A stretch of 64,000 nt of DNA from assembly GCA_002914845.1 (NCBI GenBank), contig JXTC01000011.1:1176237-1240236 (forward strand). The letters run 5' to 3'. Below, in pieces: positions 61,010 through 64,000 of the stretch (position 1 is its first letter; the number at the start of each line of letters is the position of its first letter). The notes under the pieces were generated by a model. It worked only from the letters and a program-made list of their open reading frames with translations, searched no databases and had not been told where the DNA came from. The stretch is from Trema orientale (Eukaryota; Streptophyta; Magnoliopsida; Rosales; Cannabaceae). The position numbers and the translations under genes were made by a program.

Positions 61010-61012
61010 TAA

Positions 61013-62462
61013 GGTTTTATTACTCAACAAAAATTTCTGGAAGATCTCTTCGCTGCTGCTGTTTGTACCCTGACAGTTTTTTGTGTTTGACTTTATAAAG
61101 TAGGAATTTTGGCAACAAATATGCCTGCTGACTTGCCACCAGTTAGGAGAGTCGCGTTCGCGCACAGGTAAAAAGTCTTGGCAAGTTCACATACTGATTC
61201 TCGTTGACAAGTAAGGCGTCCATGTTTATCCGATTCGTATTTGAGGCGCCATGTGCTATTCTTGATCACATCCAATGTTTATTAATGCAAGGAATTAATT
61301 AATCATTTAATATACTTTCAGTAAATGTCCAAAAAAAGAAAAAAGAAACAACTAAACATGAAATGAAGTTCTTACACGAGCAGAGTATTTGTTGCTAAAC
61401 CCTCCCACAAGTGCCTTGTCACCAATGTCAATTCCAAGTTTTCCGCAGTATTTTTTCCGAAGTTGACATAAATCCAATATCCTCGGAATATTTTAGTATG
61501 TCCTGTAATTATATTATCCTGATAACAAGTTTTAGACCAATTTCTTTCTCAGTGTCTCTAGTCCAACTCGAAAGAGCGCATTCCATTTGTCTAATTAAAA
61601 GTCCTGATTTAATTCAATCCAGTACAATAAGGACGCTCGTCACCTCAATTTTATTCTTATTTTCAAAGAACGAACTTAAGGCACACCTAGCAACATTCCG
61701 AATATTGTTTGTGTGACACGTGTGTAGGTTAATTTTGATATATTAATTCAGAGTTAAAAAAGATCTATAAGTATCCTATGGATAATTTCTGCTCTAATTT
61801 CTAGAAAATTTTGTATAGCTTATTTCTTCTGCTTTGTTTCTGAGTTGTTATAATTGTAGATGCTCTTATATGTTCTTTGCTGTTGATTACTTTGATTTTG
61901 CGTTATTTTCTCCACTGTCCGGTTTATTTGCTTCTGTTACTTGTTTCCTTTTTTGTTCTCCCCCCACCTCAATTTGCTATCTAGTTAAATATTTAAGGAT
62001 TTAACTCATTAAATACTTGATACTTTGATAGTGCGGTCAATGCCACTATATAGTTTTGTCACAAGCAAAAGCTACTTGCAAAAGAGTGTGGCCCACTGTG
62101 ATAACATTTGAAAGTAAAACATGAACCATTAGTCCCATAACATTAGCCGCTTTTGAATTATCAAAAAAGAAAAAAGAAAAAAAAAAACATTAGCCGCTTT
62201 CGCGATTTCTCCTTTGCAATCACCAAAATATCCCTCACGCCTACTCTAACCACATTTGTTCGCTAACTCACTCAAGGATACCTAACTCGTGAATAGCACG
62301 TGAGGCTGACTTGATATTTTGCTATGCGGCACGGTGGCACCATATAATGACTCTTGTACTAATGGAAATAATGGAGAGTTTGGGTAGATTAAGACTATGA
62401 TCCTAATGGAAATTTTGGATAGAATAAGACTGTAGACTCTAATATGCAAATACGCTTTGATT
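61013..62462. other. intergenic DNA upstream of the thaumatin-like gene
   Basis: No gene is established. The minus strand of 61370-61480 has a short coding-like stretch (frame reading KLGIDIGDKALVGGFSNKYSARV) that I cannot assign. The rest shows no motif. Confidence 0.35.
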
Positions 62463-62470
62463 TGACGTCA
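62463..62470. promoter_or_regulatory. TGACGTCA bZIP site upstream of the thaumatin-like gene
   Basis: A perfect palindromic CRE/as-1-type core, TGACGTCA, about 45 bp upstream of a TATA-like atttataag (62514-62522). TGA-class bZIP factors bind such cores in salicylate- and stress-responsive promoters, which fits a PR-5-like gene. Function is inferred from position only. Confidence 0.45.
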
Positions 62471-62513
62471 GTTTTTCCCACTGAAATTACGAGAAAGTAC
62501 ATCCCGCTCTCCA

Positions 62514-62522
62514 CATTTATAA
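62514..62522 (+). promoter_or_regulatory. TATA-like box of the thaumatin-like gene
   Basis: The sequence atttataag lies about 110 bp upstream of the ATG at 62633. It decides the start: the longer frame with an ATG at 62444 would begin upstream of this box, and its extra residues look like a translated leader. Confidence 0.5.
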
Positions 62523-62632
62523 GCCACGTCCTCTATTACGTCTCAGTATCACTTCCCATTTCTATCCTTCGATCTCTCCGTCTCTTCCTTTCGGCTCCTT
62601 CCCTCCTGGCCTCCAATTCCTCCTTATTCTAT

Positions 62633-63334
62633 ATGGCTACCACCACTCTACCTCGCATTTTGATACATTTTATCTTGTTATTTTTCATGCTTTTTGCTGC
62701 AGGTACAGATTCAGAAATCAACCTAAAAATAAGAAATTCGTGCAGCCACACAATATGCCCGGCGTTAACAGACCCTAATTCACAGGAACTTTCCGACGCA
62801 GCGACAGAGTTCTGCCTTACACCGAGCGAGGCGAAGACGGTCGCCACACCCGAGCGGAAAGTTGTCTTGTGGGCTCAAATCTGTCTCACCCAACCAGACT
62901 TCTCTTGTGTTACCGGCCGAGACTGCGGAAGCACAAGTAGGCAGCGGCGGCCGACGAACGCTACTACTCTGGTGGAGTTCGCGCCAGTCGCCACGGATAC
63001 GCGATACATGATGATGACGACCTATTTTGTGAGCCTAATCGAAGGTTTTAACCTTCCCATTACAGTGGTTCCCGTTGGTGGAAGTACTGGGCAGTATTGC
63101 ACGTCCAGCGGTTGTACCGTGGATCTGAACAAAAACTGCCCTGAGAAGCTTCGAGTTATGTGCGGTGATGAGATCTTGGGCTGTAACTACAATTCTAATT
63201 ATTCCGACTACTTTCAGCGATACTGTCCCGAAGCTCGTACCTCTCCCTACGACGACACCACACTCGCTTGCATAGCTGCTGATTTTTTTGAAGTTACTTT
63301 CTGTGCTTCATATTTTCCTTCCATTGCCAGGTAG
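62633..63334 (+). CDS. divergent thaumatin-like (PR-5 family) secreted protein
   Basis: 233 residues in one exon. Residues 1-24 are a signal peptide (hydrophobic IHFILLFFMLFAAG). Family marks: LWAQICLTQPDFSCVTGRDCGS (80-100) for the usual WART...CxTGDCGG, TTLVEFAP (111-118), YFVSLIEGFNLPITVVP (131-147) for the diagnostic DVSLVDGFNLP, GCTVDLNKNCPEKLRV (160-175), and RYCPEARTSPYDDTTLAC (197-213) for the CPxAYSYxYDD signature. There are 14 cysteines (37, 42, 61, 84, 92, 98, 156, 161, 169, 177, 184, 198, 213, 224) instead of the usual 16. The CxSAC...YCC loop of domain II is missing between 184 and 198. The acid-cleft aspartate of DVS is replaced. Thaumatin-like proteins act in the apoplast in defence and stress. 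The stop codon lies inside CAG|GTAGTT, a possible splice donor, so a longer splice form (for instance a receptor-like fusion) running off the window cannot be excluded. Confidence 0.8.
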   Translation: MATTTLPRILIHFILLFFMLFAAGTDSEINLKIRNSCSHTICPALTDPNSQELSDAATEFCLTPSEAKTVATPERKVVLWAQICLTQPDFSCVTGRDCGSTSRQRRPTNATTLVEFAPVATDTRYMMMTTYFVSLIEGFNLPITVVPVGGSTGQYCTSSGCTVDLNKNCPEKLRVMCGDEILGCNYNSNYSDYFQRYCPEARTSPYDDTTLACIAADFFEVTFCASYFPSIAR

Positions 63335-64000
63335 TTATTAATTCCCAACTTAAGTCTTTGTTTTTTCAACTGCTTTATGATATATACACACATATATAAT
63401 CTCATCTTTATTGCATGGCTTGAATGAATGTATAGTTTGTGGGGAGGGACGGAGATCTGAACGTTTGAGTAGTAGGGGCAACTATTTTGACACTAAAATA
63501 TTATATGTTCTCTTTTCTTTTTTTTTTTTTTTTTTTTTTTTTCTCCAGTATTCCCCTCTTGCCCCCTCAGAATTTTTTTTTTTTTTTTTTTCCCCATCTA
63601 AAACGTTACTGACGTTTACTATCCCCTTAATTTACTTGACTTTTTTTTTTCTTTTTTCTTTTTCCCTTTTTTCCCTTTCTTACTCTAGCATTCATTTGAT
63701 TTATTTTCTTCCCTCTCACTTTATAAGTGTTTTACTTTTATTTCCACTAATTTTGTAAACAAAATTGTGAGCTCTTAAAATTTGTTGGCATTAGTAAACA
63801 ACATATTCAAATTTTAAAAAAAAAACCAATTAGCATTTTGAGGTATGTGTAACCTTAATGTATCAATCCATTATTTAATTTGTAAAAATTTTGGTTCATT
63901 AATTTTGTTGAATAATATTCTGTAATGGCTAAAAGTTTTATGACCATATCAAATAAAACTTAGTATTAATTATAAGTAGAATTTCATCATTTCTTGTCCG
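63335..64000. other. 3' flank of the thaumatin-like gene
   Basis: Pyrimidine-rich, with poly-T runs at 63518-63542 and 63575-63592, then AT-rich sequence to the edge. A 115-codon frame here is only translated poly-T/C sequence. No gene is seen. Confidence 0.45.

Noticed and set aside
62444-62632. N-terminal extension of the thaumatin-like frame to an upstream ATG
   Set aside because: The extra 63 residues lack family similarity, begin upstream of the TATA-like box at 62514, and would hide the signal peptide that starts at 62633.
63411-63758. 115-codon frame after the thaumatin-like gene
   Set aside because: It is translated poly-T and CT-rich sequence (mostly F, L and S) without any domain.

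Overview
This is a nuclear window from a flowering plant, almost certainly a eudicot. It carries five recognisable host genes with plant-type GT-AG introns in AT-rich, repeat-heavy DNA. The host genes cover roughly a fifth of the window. Most of the rest is small DNA transposons (MITEs), LTR-retrotransposon fossils and AT-rich sequence in which I see no gene. I cannot name the species.

Layout. 1-2.2 kb: the end of an unrecognised open frame and a probable large Ty3/gypsy solo LTR. 2.2-6.2 kb: AT-rich DNA with a Micron-like MITE and a 1,080-bp Mutator-like non-autonomous element. 6.27-8.05 kb (+): an intronless pentatricopeptide-repeat (PPR) gene. 9.22-10.31 kb (-): a two-exon SKP1 gene. 11.0-13.7 kb: two MITE families. 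14.67-19.56 kb (-): a seven-exon MCA1 gene (Ca2+-permeable mechanosensitive channel) whose largest intron holds a solo LTR nested inside a MITE. 20-35 kb: gene-poor, with hAT-type, MULE-type and Harbinger-type MITEs and a TRIM-like miniature LTR element. 35.75-37.57 kb (+): a four-exon F-box gene of the FBS / At4g35930 type. 38-48.9 kb: more Micron-like copies, a SINE, a 3'-truncated Ty1/copia fossil with a nested MITE, and a pair of hairpin repeats. 49-51.8 kb: a second SINE and a probable chromovirus (Tekay/Del) solo LTR. 52-55.7 kb: a (GA)40 microsatellite and a decayed copy of the last F-box exon. 55.7-60.75 kb (-): a nearly complete but broken Ty1/copia element with both LTRs. 62.6-63.3 kb (+): a divergent thaumatin-like protein gene at the right edge.

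The host genes do not form a pathway cluster. SKP1 and an F-box protein are partners in SCF ubiquitin ligases, but their linkage here is probably chance. The window is most informative for its layered insertions, many with readable target-site duplications (TSDs): 9-bp MULE-like, 8-bp hAT-like, 3-bp TAA/TTA Harbinger-like, 5-6-bp LTR-type and 18-19-bp SINE-type. The most interesting signals are the Micron-like family in TA tracts, the SINE pair with long TSDs, the hairpin pair at 48.0-48.4 kb, the TRIM-like mini-element, the F-box exon duplicate and the unusual thaumatin-like protein. I saw no CRISPR array, rRNA or convincing tRNA gene.
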